64,000 nt of DNA. Origin: Shinella zoogloeoides (lineage in GTDB: Bacteria > Pseudomonadota > Alphaproteobacteria > Rhizobiales > Rhizobiaceae). Below, in pieces: positions 34,520-44,011 of this stretch. Positions within the stretch are counted from its first letter, which is position 1. Each line of letters begins with the position of its first letter. The position numbers and the translations under genes were made by a program. The stretch lies in contig NZ_CP132311.1 of assembly GCF_030733845.1 (NCBI RefSeq), positions 3,601,501 through 3,665,500 of the forward strand, in the 5' to 3' direction. Under the pieces are notes generated by a model. That model made no database searches, had not been told where the DNA came from, and saw only the letters and a list, made by a program, of their open reading frames with translations.

Positions 34520-35113
34520 TCAGGAGACGAACCGCCCCTCCGAGATGAACTCGTCCACCGGCTTGCGCGTGCTCGGCACCTCGCGCTTCATGAGGTCTTC
34601 CGGCAGCGTCTCCTTCGGCGCGATCTTGCCGATGGCAAGACCGGCCTCGACGCGAAACCCGTCGGGAATGCCGAGGACTTCCATCGCCTTCGCGCGATCG
34701 ATGCCGCCCATGCCGTGGGCGTGGTAGCCGGCACGCGTCGCCTGCAGGGCAAGATAGGCCCAGGCCGCGCCGGTATCGAAGGCGTGGGTATAGATGGGCC
34801 GCATCTCGCCGTCGGCGTTTTTGCGGTGGGTCTGCGAGACGATGACGGCAAGTACGGAAGCCTTGTCGGCCCAGCGGCGGTTGCCCTCGTCCAGCGTGTT
34901 GTAGATCGTGTCGAAGGCCACAGTGCCGCGATGGCCGTAGATGAAGCGCCAGGGCTGGCCGTTGCCGGCCGAGGGCGCCCAGCGCGCCGCTTCGAACAGC
35001 GACAGCAGCGTGTCCTGCGGCATCGCCTCGCCGGTGAAGGCGCGGGGCGACCAGCGGTCGAGGAAAATGGGGTCGATGGCGTGGTCCGCCGAGCGGCCGG
35101 TGGGGTGGGTCAT
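34520..35113 (-). CDS. Nitroreductase family protein
   Basis: A 197-residue FMN-dependent oxidoreductase. The start region RWSPRAFTGEAMPQDTL and EAARWAPSAGNGQPWRFIYG carries the FMN phosphate-binding Arg and Ser residues. AHGMGGIDRAKAMEVLGIPDGF fits the second FMN contact region. The physiological acceptor (quinone, nitro compound or other) is unknown. It is convergent with gyrB and divergent from gabD across 158 bases. Confidence 0.88.
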   Translation of the reverse strand: MTHPTGRSADHAIDPIFLDRWSPRAFTGEAMPQDTLLSLFEAARWAPSAGNGQPWRFIYGHRGTVAFDTIYNTLDEGNRRWADKASVLAVIVSQTHRKNADGEMRPIYTHAFDTGAAWAYLALQATRAGYHAHGMGGIDRAKAMEVLGIPDGFRVEAGLAIGKIAPKETLPEDLMKREVPSTRKPVDEFISEGRFVS

Positions 35114-35271
35114 TGCAAGCCTCGCATGTCATGTCTGCGCGGCGACCTTAGACCCGCCGGCCCGCGCGGCGAAGCGGTAAAATCGCCGCTCTGTCGCATT
35201 GTCGAACGGGTGGCTGACGCAATATAACCCTTGCGACACATCACACGGCATCGCGAAAATGGGAGATATCG

Positions 35272-36723
35272 ATGAGCCTCAAAGACCCGAGCCTGCTCCG
35301 CCAGGCAGCCCTTGTCGGCACGCGCTGGATCGAAGCTGACGCCAGCGGCATTGCCGTGAAGAACCCGGCGACGGGCGAGCTCGTCGGCCATGTCCCGAAG
35401 CTCGGCGCCAAGGAAACCAGGGAAGCGATCGATGCGGCCGCCGAGGCCCAGAAGGGCTGGGCCGCCCGCACCGCCAAGGAACGCTCGGCCGTGCTGCGCA
35501 AGTGGTTCGAGCTGATGATCGAGAACAAGGACGATCTCGGCCGCATCCTGACCATGGAACAGGGCAAGCCGCTGGCCGAAGCCACCGGCGAGATCGTCTA
35601 CGGCGCCAGCTTTGTCGAATGGTTCGCCGAAGAAGCCCGCCGCCTCTACGGCGACATCGTGCCCGGCCACCAGAAGGACAAGCGCATCCTCGTGATGAAG
35701 CAGCCGATCGGCGTCGTCGCGGCCATCACGCCCTGGAACTTCCCCAACGCCATGATCACCCGCAAGGCCGGCCCCGCCTTCGCCGCCGGTTGCGCCATGG
35801 TGCTGAAGCCCGCCTCGCAGACGCCCTTCTCGGCGATCGCCATAGCCATCCTCGCCGAGCGAGCCGGCCTGCCCGCCGGCCTCTTCTCGGTCATCACCGG
35901 CTCGGCCCGCGAGATCGGCGCGGAAATGACCGCCAACCCGACCGTGCGCAAGCTCACCTTCACCGGCTCGACGGAAATCGGCGCCGAGCTCTACAAGCAG
36001 TGCGCGCCGACCATCAAGAAGCTCGGTCTGGAGCTGGGCGGCAATGCGCCCTTCATCGTCTTCGACGATGCAGATCTCGACGCCGCCGTCGAAGGCGCGC
36101 TGATCGCGAAGTTCCGCAACAACGGCCAGACCTGCGTGTGCGCCAACCGGCTCTACGTGCAGGAAGGCGTCTATGACGCCTTCTCGGAAAAGCTCGCCGC
36201 CGCCGTCGGCAAGCTGAAGACCGGCAACGGGTTCGACGAAGGCGTCATCCTCGGCCCGCTGATCGACACGGCGGCGCTGGAAAAGGTGGAGGAGCACGTT
36301 TCCGACGCGCTGAAAAAAGGTGGCCGCGTCGTACAGGGCGGAAAGCGCCATGCGCTCGGCGGCACCTTCTACGAGGCGACCGTTATTGCCGACGTCACGC
36401 CCGACATGGCCGTCGCCCGGGAAGAGACGTTCGGCCCCGTCGCCCCGCTCTTCCGCTTCAAGGACGAGGACGACGTCATCGCCCAGGCCAACGACACGGA
36501 GTTCGGTCTTGCCTCCTATTTCTACGCCAAGGAGCTGTCGCGGGTCTTCCGCGTCGCCGAGGCGCTGGAATACGGCATGGTCGGCGTCAATACGGGTCTC
36601 ATCTCGACGGCTGAAGCACCCTTCGGCGGCGTAAAACTCTCCGGCCTCGGCCGCGAGGGCTCGCGCTACGGCATCGAGGAATTCACCGAGATCAAATATG
36701 TCTGCCTCGGCGGCATCGCCTGA
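35272..36723 (+). CDS. gabD: Succinate-semialdehyde dehydrogenase
   Basis: A 483-residue aldehyde dehydrogenase matching E. coli GabD along its whole length as I know it. It oxidises succinate semialdehyde to succinate with NAD(P). ITPWNFPNAMITRKAGPA binds cofactor, LELGGNAPFIVFDDAD carries the general base Glu, and GQTCVCANR carries the catalytic Cys and the second Cys of the SSADH redox pair. ATG 35272 follows GGGAG. A terminator separates it from hpaI, whose product releases its substrate, so the two probably serve one pathway. 4-aminobutyrate use is the other usual source. Confidence 0.93.
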   Translation: MSLKDPSLLRQAALVGTRWIEADASGIAVKNPATGELVGHVPKLGAKETREAIDAAAEAQKGWAARTAKERSAVLRKWFELMIENKDDLGRILTMEQGKPLAEATGEIVYGASFVEWFAEEARRLYGDIVPGHQKDKRILVMKQPIGVVAAITPWNFPNAMITRKAGPAFAAGCAMVLKPASQTPFSAIAIAILAERAGLPAGLFSVITGSAREIGAEMTANPTVRKLTFTGSTEIGAELYKQCAPTIKKLGLELGGNAPFIVFDDADLDAAVEGALIAKFRNNGQTCVCANRLYVQEGVYDAFSEKLAAAVGKLKTGNGFDEGVILGPLIDTAALEKVEEHVSDALKKGGRVVQGGKRHALGGTFYEATVIADVTPDMAVAREETFGPVAPLFRFKDEDDVIAQANDTEFGLASYFYAKELSRVFRVAEALEYGMVGVNTGLISTAEAPFGGVKLSGLGREGSRYGIEEFTEIKYVCLGGIA

Positions 36724-36740
36724 GCGCAGTGACTCATAAG

Positions 36741-36766
36741 ATCCGGCCGGCATCGTCCGGCCGGAT
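36741..36766 (+). terminator. Terminator between gabD and hpaI
   Basis: ATCCGGCCGG / CCGGCCGGAT, a 10-base perfect stem with a 6-base loop, followed by GTCTTTTTG with five T residues. It would end gabD transcripts and could reduce read-through into hpaI. Confidence 0.8.
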
Positions 36767-36791
36767 GTCTTTTTGCGGAAGAGGAAAGATC

Positions 36792-37589
36792 GTGGCAGCA
36801 CCGAAAAACACCTTCAAGGCCGCACTTCGCGAGGGCCGTTTCCAGCTCGGCCTGTGGGCGGCGCTCGGTAGTGCCTATGCGACGGAAATCCTCTCCACCA
36901 GCGGCTATGACTGGCTGCTGATCGACGGCGAGCACGGCCCGAACGATATGCCGCTGATCAGCGCGCAGATCGGGGCGCTGCGCCATTCGCAAACCCATGC
37001 CATGGTGCGCCCGCCGATGGGCGAGGCCTGGATTCTCAAGCAGCTGCTCGACCAGGGCGCCCAGACCTTCCTGATCCCGATGGTCCAATCGGCGGCAGAG
37101 GCGCAGGCGCTGGTGCGCGCCCTGCGCTATCCGCCGCACGGCATCCGCGGCGTGGGTGCCGGCCTCGGCCGGGCGAGCGATTTCAACCGCACGCCTGATT
37201 ACATCACGACCGCCAATGACGAAATCTGCCTGATCGTGCAGGTGGAGAACCGGGCGGGCCTTGCGGCGGTCGACGAGATCGCCGCCGTCGAGGGCGTCGA
37301 CGGTATCTTCATCGGCCCGTCGGACCTCGCCGCCGACATGGGCCATCTCGGCAATCCCGGCGCGCCGGAGGTTCTGGAAGCCGTCACCCACATCTTCGAG
37401 CGCACAAGGGCGCACGGCAAGGCTCGCGGCATCATGACCGTCTCGCTGCCGCAGGCCGAGGTCTACCGCGATCTCGGCGCGGACTTCATGGCGATCGGCA
37501 CCGACGTCAACTGCCTCGTATCGGCGGTGGACAATCTGCGCCGCCGCTTCCTTGGCGAAGAGATGGCGAAAAGCGGTGGCGGTTACTGA
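36792..37589 (+). CDS. hpaI: 4-hydroxy-2-oxoheptane-1,7-dioate aldolase (HpcH/HpaI family)
   Basis: A 265-residue class II aldolase very similar to E. coli HpaI (262 residues): NTFKAALREGRFQLGLW, GYDWLLIDGEHGPND, VRPP with the catalytic Arg, YPPHGIRGVG, and GVDGIFIGPSDLAADMG with the metal and phosphate loop. HpaI splits 4-hydroxy-2-oxoheptanedioate into pyruvate and succinate semialdehyde at the end of homoprotocatechuate breakdown. The start is GTG 36792 with GAGGAAAG upstream. Related 2-keto-3-deoxy-sugar-acid aldolases share the fold, so substrate is not certain, but the gabD neighbour supports HpaI. Its stop overlaps the convergent uxaB-like gene by 7 bases. Confidence 0.85.
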   Translation: MAAPKNTFKAALREGRFQLGLWAALGSAYATEILSTSGYDWLLIDGEHGPNDMPLISAQIGALRHSQTHAMVRPPMGEAWILKQLLDQGAQTFLIPMVQSAAEAQALVRALRYPPHGIRGVGAGLGRASDFNRTPDYITTANDEICLIVQVENRAGLAAVDEIAAVEGVDGIFIGPSDLAADMGHLGNPGAPEVLEAVTHIFERTRAHGKARGIMTVSLPQAEVYRDLGADFMAIGTDVNCLVSAVDNLRRRFLGEEMAKSGGGY

Positions 37590-38674
37590 CCGCTGGCGAT
37601 ATCCAGAAGCACCGGCATCGGCACGTCCGGCGTCCATGCGTGGAAGTCCACGATGCGGCGAACCAGCTTTTCGGCGTGATGGTTGGCGATGTCGCGCAGG
37701 CGATGCTCGAGGAAAGGATTGTCGAAGCGCTCAAGCGTTGCGGCGACATAGGCTTCAGCCTCTTTCGCCAAACCTTTAGCCGCAAAACCGGGAACGACCT
37801 CGTCGCGATAGATCGAAAGCAGCCGCTGCCGGACGTCGCCGTCACGCAACATCGCCTTCACCGTCTCGCTCGCCGGCCGGTTCTCCTTCATCCAGATATC
37901 CGCCAGCACCGTATGGCCGAGATTGAGGATATGCAGCTTGAGCTTCTCATAGGGCGTCAGGTCATCGACAAGGAGAATGGCCGGGTGCCTGCACGGCATC
38001 GTCAGGCCCGGCTGCTGTTCGATCGCCCAGAGCGCATAGGGTTCCGCCACTGCGCCGGCCGGTTCGATGGGTTCGGAAACGATCCGGTCCACCAATGTGT
38101 TTGCCCAGACCACATCCCTTGACAGCCAATCCCTGAAGTCAGACTCCGGGTAACGATCGGCCTGAAGGTCGAGGATCAGTTTCTTCAAGACCTCGCCGTT
38201 CCGCGAAACGAGTTCGCAGGGCAGCACGGTCAGCCCGCGGCGGTTCGCCTGAAATCGATCGTGGAGAAGCGCAAGCAGCTTGCCGGGAAAGGACGCCGGC
38301 ACCGGACCGGCGCAATCACCCGTTTCCACCTTGTAGCCGGTATCGCCCGTATTCGACAGGACGACTTCGGCCTCCTCGCTGAAAACCCGTTTCACCGCGT
38401 CCCAGTCGGTTGCCGTGGAAAGTGCGCGCGCGACACTGGTGATCTTTTGCTCCCGCTCGATATCCCGGCCATCCTGGCGACCGCGGATGATCACCGGATA
38501 GCCGCCGGGGACCGCGAAGGCGGCCAGCCGGCCGGCGCGTTCCGGCGACCCGGTGGTCTGGATGATGGTGATGCGGCCGAGCGCCTCGCCCCGTTCCAGC
38601 GCCTCGCTGACGAAAAGGTCCGCATGGGCCTGCAGGAAGCGGCTGGTTCCGAATTGCAGGATGGGCGTCGCCAT
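37583..38674 (-). CDS. UxaB-like tagaturonate reductase (mannitol dehydrogenase family)
   Basis: A 363-residue NAD-dependent polyol/sugar-acid dehydrogenase of the long-chain mannitol dehydrogenase family. It starts PILQFGTSRFLQAHADLF. The Rossmann part includes VVLSNTGDTGYKVETGD; the catalytic region is PYEKLKLHILNLGHTVLAD with the family Lys and the NxxH pair. Compared with E. coli UxaB (about 480 residues) it is shorter but keeps PCELVSRNGEVLKKLIL and ANTLVDRIVSEP. UxaB reduces D-tagaturonate to D-altronate. It follows the GntR regulator after 10 bases; mannonate or another ketose acid as substrate is possible. Confidence 0.75.
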   Translation of the reverse strand: MATPILQFGTSRFLQAHADLFVSEALERGEALGRITIIQTTGSPERAGRLAAFAVPGGYPVIIRGRQDGRDIEREQKITSVARALSTATDWDAVKRVFSEEAEVVLSNTGDTGYKVETGDCAGPVPASFPGKLLALLHDRFQANRRGLTVLPCELVSRNGEVLKKLILDLQADRYPESDFRDWLSRDVVWANTLVDRIVSEPIEPAGAVAEPYALWAIEQQPGLTMPCRHPAILLVDDLTPYEKLKLHILNLGHTVLADIWMKENRPASETVKAMLRDGDVRQRLLSIYRDEVVPGFAAKGLAKEAEAYVAATLERFDNPFLEHRLRDIANHHAEKLVRRIVDFHAWTPDVPMPVLLDIASGQ

Positions 38675-38684
38675 GGCGTCCTCG

Positions 38685-39563
38685 TCAGTTGATGGATTGC
38701 AGCAGGGTTTCGCGGGCGGATTTCAGGTGCTGCCGGCAGGCATGTTCGATTTCGTCCCGGTCACGGGAACGCAGCGCCGCGATATAGGCGAGATGCTCTT
38801 CCAGCGCCCGCGCGTTGCGTGCGCGCGCATTCGTCTTGTTCCACTGGTAGTGATAGTGGAAGACGATGGCGATGACGTCGTAGAAATCCACGATGAAGCG
38901 GTTCTTCGAGGCGCGGTGCACCAGCAGGTGAAAGCGTTCGTCCAGTTCGGAGAAATCCAGGTAACGATTGTCGATATCGGCAAGAATGGCGTGGTGCACC
39001 GCCTCGATCGCGTCGAGTTCCCGCCAGGCCGGATGATCCTCCGGCAGATGCGCGAAGGCGGCGGCCGAGCGCAGCTCGAACATTTCGCGCACCTCCGTCA
39101 GTTCCAGCGCGAACTCGCGCGTGAAACCCTTCAGCACCCAATGGCTGTTCGGCCGCTTCTCGATGAGCCCGAAGCGGCTGAAGCGGATCAGGAATTCGCG
39201 CACGCTCGTCGTGCCGATGCCGATCTCGCGGGCGAGCTCCAGCTCGTTGATCTGCATGCCCGGCTGGGCGCCGCCGTCGAGAATCCGGCGCATGAAGCTG
39301 CGTTCGATGATCTCGGAGAGCGAATCCGTCTCCTCCGTCGGAAAGTAGTCGGCGGCGACGGGCTGGCGCAGCACGATCTTGCGCCGCTTCTCCCAGGCGA
39401 TCAGCCCGACGTCCTCGAGCCGGGTCAGGATCGCCCGCACGGTGGTGCGGCTGACGCCGAGCGTCGCGCCGAGTTCCGGCTCGGACGGCAGGCTCGCCGT
39501 CTGCTCCAGCAGCTTGACGCAGCGATTGAAGGCGTCCTTGAAGACGGTGTTTTGCTTGGCCAT
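38685..39563 (-). CDS. GntR/FCD regulator with two winged-helix domains
   Basis: A 292-residue transcription regulator. The first winged HTH is at residues 25-66 (LPSEPELGATLGVSRTTVRA), a second winged HTH at about 101-147 (INELELAREIGIGTTSVREF), then an FCD ligand domain with several histidines that would bind a metal (FHLLVH, EEHLAY, CRQHL). FCD regulators usually sense sugar acids or other carboxylates. ATG 39563 is chosen; an in-frame start at 39701 would run through the shared promoter region. It is divergent from the aldose dehydrogenase, with a palindromic operator candidate between them, and heads a unit with the uxaB-like gene. Confidence 0.85.
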   Translation of the reverse strand: MAKQNTVFKDAFNRCVKLLEQTASLPSEPELGATLGVSRTTVRAILTRLEDVGLIAWEKRRKIVLRQPVAADYFPTEETDSLSEIIERSFMRRILDGGAQPGMQINELELAREIGIGTTSVREFLIRFSRFGLIEKRPNSHWVLKGFTREFALELTEVREMFELRSAAAFAHLPEDHPAWRELDAIEAVHHAILADIDNRYLDFSELDERFHLLVHRASKNRFIVDFYDVIAIVFHYHYQWNKTNARARNARALEEHLAYIAALRSRDRDEIEHACRQHLKSARETLLQSIN

Positions 39564-39666
39564 GAATACCGCCGGTTGTTGTGTTTCGCGGTGCCTTACG
39601 GTCTGGCCGGGTAAATGACCAGCCAACCGGCCGCATGCCCGCTTCCACCTTTTTGCATAATAGCCA

Positions 39667-39695
39667 TTGACGCCGATCTGTCTATTGTCGATAAA
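39667..39695 (+). promoter_or_regulatory. Candidate promoter of the aldose dehydrogenase-fucU unit
   Basis: TTGACG (39667-39672), a 17-base spacer and GATAAA (39690-39695). The -10 element lies inside the palindrome at 39685-39701, so a bound regulator would block RNA polymerase. Read by eye. Confidence 0.4.
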
Positions 39696-39701
39696 AGACA
39701 A
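39685..39701. promoter_or_regulatory. Operator candidate 1 (TTGTC-N7-GACAA)
   Basis: TTGTCGATAAAAGACAA, a 5-7-5 palindrome between the divergent GntR regulator and the aldose dehydrogenase. Thirteen of its bases (TCGATAAAAGACA) recur, inverted, at 41281-41293 in front of the ABC transporter. Confidence 0.65.
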
Positions 39702-39736
39702 ATTGGGAGCGCGAGGAAGTCAGGCGCGGAGGAGCG

Positions 39737-40756
39737 ATGAAGACGCGGACGATCGGCAGGACGGACCTCGCCGTGACCGAGTACAGTTTCGGCACGGCCC
39801 CGCTCGGCGGCCTCTACCGGGCCTGCCCGCGCGATGTCGCCATGGCGACGCTTCAGGCCGCCTGGGACGAGGGCCTGCGCTACTTCGACACCGCGCCCTG
39901 GTACGGTTTCGGCCGGGCGGAGCGCACGGTCGGCGATTTCCTGGGTGACAGGCCGAAGGGCAGCTATGTGCTGTCCACGAAGGTCGGGCGGGTGATGATG
40001 CCGGTGCCCGACGACAAGGTTCCCGATTACGGCTTCGTCGATCCGCTGCCCTTCGATGCCCGCTACGACTACAGCTATGACGGCATCATGCGCTGCGTCG
40101 AGCAGAGCTATGCCCGGCTCGGGCTGAACCGGATCGACATCCTCTATGTGCACGATATCGGCGTCTACACCCATGGTGCGGAGCGCAATGCCGTCTACCT
40201 CCGCCAATTGTTCGAATCCGGCTTGAAGGCGCTTGCCGAACTCAAGTCGTCAGGCACGATCAAGGCTTACGGGCTCGGCGTGAACGAGGTGCCGGTCTGC
40301 CTTGACGTGATGCGCGAGGCCGACATCGACTGCATCCTGCTTGCCGGCCGCTACACGCTGCTGGATCGCTCCGCCGTGAAGGAACTGCTGCCGCTTTGCG
40401 AGACGAAGGGCACGTCGCTGGTCGTCGGCGGCGTCTTCAATTCGGGCATCCTTGCGACCGGGCCGGTCGAGGGCTCGCATTTCGACTACATGCCTGCAAC
40501 GCCGGAGGTCGCCGGCAAGGTCGGTGCGATGATGGAGATAGCGGAAAGGAACGGCGTGCCGCTGGCGGCGCCCGCTCTGCACTTCCCGCTGCAGCATCCC
40601 GCCGTCGCCTCGGTGCTGCTGGGAACGGCGCGGCCGGAGAGCCTGCGCCGCAACATGGCGCTCGCCCGGATGGCGCTGCCGAACGATATTTATCCGGCTT
40701 TTGAGCCCTATACGCTGGTGGCGCCAGCGCTCGGGCTTGACGCCGTCAGGCAATAG
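39737..40756 (+). CDS. Aldose 1-dehydrogenase of the aldo/keto reductase family (L-galactose/L-fucose type)
   Basis: A 339-residue AKR of the subgroup containing L-fucose/D-threo-aldose 1-dehydrogenases and plant L-galactose dehydrogenase: KTRTIGRTDLAVTEYSFGTA, then FDTAPWYGFGRAE. The catalytic tetrad reads Asp51, Tyr56, Lys82 (STKVGR) and His139 (LYVHDIG). These enzymes oxidise the anomeric carbon of L-fucose or L-galactose to the lactone. ATG 39737 follows GCGGAGGAGCG. fucU follows 20 bases later. Exact sugar preference cannot be read from sequence. Confidence 0.85.
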   Translation: MKTRTIGRTDLAVTEYSFGTAPLGGLYRACPRDVAMATLQAAWDEGLRYFDTAPWYGFGRAERTVGDFLGDRPKGSYVLSTKVGRVMMPVPDDKVPDYGFVDPLPFDARYDYSYDGIMRCVEQSYARLGLNRIDILYVHDIGVYTHGAERNAVYLRQLFESGLKALAELKSSGTIKAYGLGVNEVPVCLDVMREADIDCILLAGRYTLLDRSAVKELLPLCETKGTSLVVGGVFNSGILATGPVEGSHFDYMPATPEVAGKVGAMMEIAERNGVPLAAPALHFPLQHPAVASVLLGTARPESLRRNMALARMALPNDIYPAFEPYTLVAPALGLDAVRQ

Positions 40757-40776
40757 CGGCCGGAAAGGATCGGACC

Positions 40777-41223
40777 ATGTTGAAAGGCATTCATCCCCTG
40801 CTCGGTCCCGATCTCCTGCATGCGATGCGGACCATGGGTCATGGCGACGACATCGTCATCGCGGACGCCAATTTTCCGGCGGGCCTCCTCGGCCCGAAGG
40901 TCATCCGGGCGGACGGCGTGGATGCGGTCTCGATGGCCGAGGCGATCCTTTCGCATATGCCACTCGATACCTTCGTGCCGCAAGCCGCCTGGCGCATGGA
41001 AGTCGTCGGAGATCCCGCGGCGGTGCCGAAGATCTGCGTGACCTTCCAGGCGCTTGTTCATCGTCTGGCCGGCGATTTCACGGTCCACGCGGTCGAACGC
41101 TTCGCCTTTTACGAAATGGCCAGGAAGGCCGCCTGCATCGTCGCAACCACCGAATTCCGCCTCTATGGCAATCTTGTCTTGAAGAAGGGTGTGCTGCACC
41201 CGCATGAGGTCTTCCGGGCCTAG
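40777..41223 (+). CDS. fucU: RbsD/FucU family mutarotase
   Basis: A 148-residue sugar mutarotase. It starts MLKGIHPLLGPDLLHAMRTMGHGDD, with the family's catalytic His22 in GHGD, and ends with EFRLYGNLVLKKGVL, the FucU rather than RbsD form of the Tyr/Asn motif. It interconverts anomers of L-fucose-like pyranoses, which would feed the neighbouring anomer-specific dehydrogenase. GGAAAGGA precedes the ATG. Given the pathway suggested here, L-galactose (6-hydroxy-L-fucose) is a plausible substrate. Confidence 0.9.
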   Translation: MLKGIHPLLGPDLLHAMRTMGHGDDIVIADANFPAGLLGPKVIRADGVDAVSMAEAILSHMPLDTFVPQAAWRMEVVGDPAAVPKICVTFQALVHRLAGDFTVHAVERFAFYEMARKAACIVATTEFRLYGNLVLKKGVLHPHEVFRA

Positions 41224-41280
41224 CATCCGGCCGTCAACGCCCGCCCTTTGGCAGGGCCGCACGAAGCTTGCCGCATTGAA

Positions 41281-41293
41281 TGTCTTTTATCGA
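41281..41293. promoter_or_regulatory. Operator candidate 2, upstream of the sugar ABC transporter
   Basis: TGTCTTTTATCGA, the exact reverse complement of 13 bases of operator 1. It precedes, and overlaps by two bases, a GATAAG -10-like element (41292-41297), with TTGCCG (41268-41273) as the possible -35 at an 18-base spacing. Confidence 0.6.
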
Positions 41294-41367
41294 TAAGGAT
41301 CGTCCCGTCCGCTTCCTGCGGCACGATCCGGCAAGGAGGACAGGGAGCACCAGAGAGGAGAATCCAG

Positions 41368-42354
41368 ATGAGCATTGTAAGATCGCTTCTGTCTCGCCGC
41401 GCCTTCACGGCGCTTGGCTGTGCCGCCGTCCTCGCCACCATGACCCCCGGCGCGTCCCTCGCGCAGGACGTCACCATCCCCATCATCGTCAAGGACACGA
41501 CGTCCTTCTACTGGCAGATCGTTCTGGCCGGCGCGCGCGCCGCCGGCAAGGATCTCGGCGTCAACGTGCCGGAACTCGGCGCGCAGTCGGAATCCGACAT
41601 CAACGGCCAGATCAGCATTCTCGAAAACGCCGTTGCCGGCAGCCCGGCCGCCGTCGTCATCTCGCCGACGGAGTTCAAGGCGCTCGGCAAGCCGGTCGAC
41701 GAAGCGGCCAAGTCCGTGCCGATCATCGGCATCGACTCGGCGGCCGATTCCAAGGCCTTCACCTCGTTCCTGACGACCGACAACGTGCAGGGCGGCCGCA
41801 TCGCGGCCGACGGCCTTGCCGCCGCCATCAAGGCGGCGACCGGCAAGGAAGAGGGCGAGATCGCCATCATCACCAGCCTGCCGGGCGTCGGCTCACTCGA
41901 CCAGCGCCGCGAAGGCTTCCTGGATCAGATCAAGACGAAATATCCGGGCTTCACGGTGGTCGCGGACAAATATGCGGACGGCCAGGCCACCACCGGCCTC
42001 AACATGATGACCGACCTCATCACCGCCAATCCCAACCTTGTCGGCGTCTTCGCCTCCAACCTCATCATGGCGCAGGGCGTCGGCCAGGCGATCGCCGAGA
42101 ACAAGCTTGGCGACAAGATCAAGGTCATCGGTTTCGACAGCGACGAGAAGACCGTCGGCTTCCTCAAGGAAGGCGTGCTCGCCGGTCTCGTCGTGCAGGA
42201 CCCGTACCGCATGGGTTATGACGGCGTGAAGACGGCGCTCGCGGTCTCCAAGGGCGAAAAGGTCGAGGCCTTCGTCGATACCGGCGCCAATCTCGTGACC
42301 AAGGACAACATGGCCGATCCGAAGATCGACGCGCTGCTGAACCCGAAAATCTGA
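41368..42354 (+). CDS. Sugar ABC transporter substrate-binding protein (CUT2 type)
   Basis: A 328-residue periplasmic binding protein of the ribose/galactose-binding (peripla_BP_4) family. The signal peptide covers about 32 residues and ends ASLA before QDVTIP; SRRAFTALG near the start is twin-arginine-like, so Tat export is possible. The mature part has IPIIVKDTTSFYWQIVLAGARAA and QGGRIAADGLAAAI. ATG 41368 follows GAGAGGAG; an in-frame start at 41248 would lie before the operator. It is the first gene of the transporter operon. Ligand unknown; the neighbours suggest L-galactose or L-fucose. Confidence 0.9.
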   Translation: MSIVRSLLSRRAFTALGCAAVLATMTPGASLAQDVTIPIIVKDTTSFYWQIVLAGARAAGKDLGVNVPELGAQSESDINGQISILENAVAGSPAAVVISPTEFKALGKPVDEAAKSVPIIGIDSAADSKAFTSFLTTDNVQGGRIAADGLAAAIKAATGKEEGEIAIITSLPGVGSLDQRREGFLDQIKTKYPGFTVVADKYADGQATTGLNMMTDLITANPNLVGVFASNLIMAQGVGQAIAENKLGDKIKVIGFDSDEKTVGFLKEGVLAGLVVQDPYRMGYDGVKTALAVSKGEKVEAFVDTGANLVTKDNMADPKIDALLNPKI

Positions 42355-42370
42355 TCGTTTGACCATGACC

Positions 42371-42395
42371 CGCCCGGACCCGCATGATCCGGGCG
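42371..42395 (+). repeat. Intra-operon stem-loop after the substrate-binding protein gene
   Basis: CGCCCGGA / TCCGGGCG, an 8-base perfect stem with a 9-base loop and no T-run. Such hairpins commonly protect the binding-protein mRNA and set higher expression than for the following ATPase gene. Confidence 0.55.
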
Positions 42396-42430
42396 GCACG
42401 CTTTGCGCCTGAGCCACGGAGGACAGAACG

Positions 42431-43984
<1,554 letters not shown>

Positions 43985-44011
43985 AGAGCCGCGCGAAAGA
44001 AGGAGAAGACC

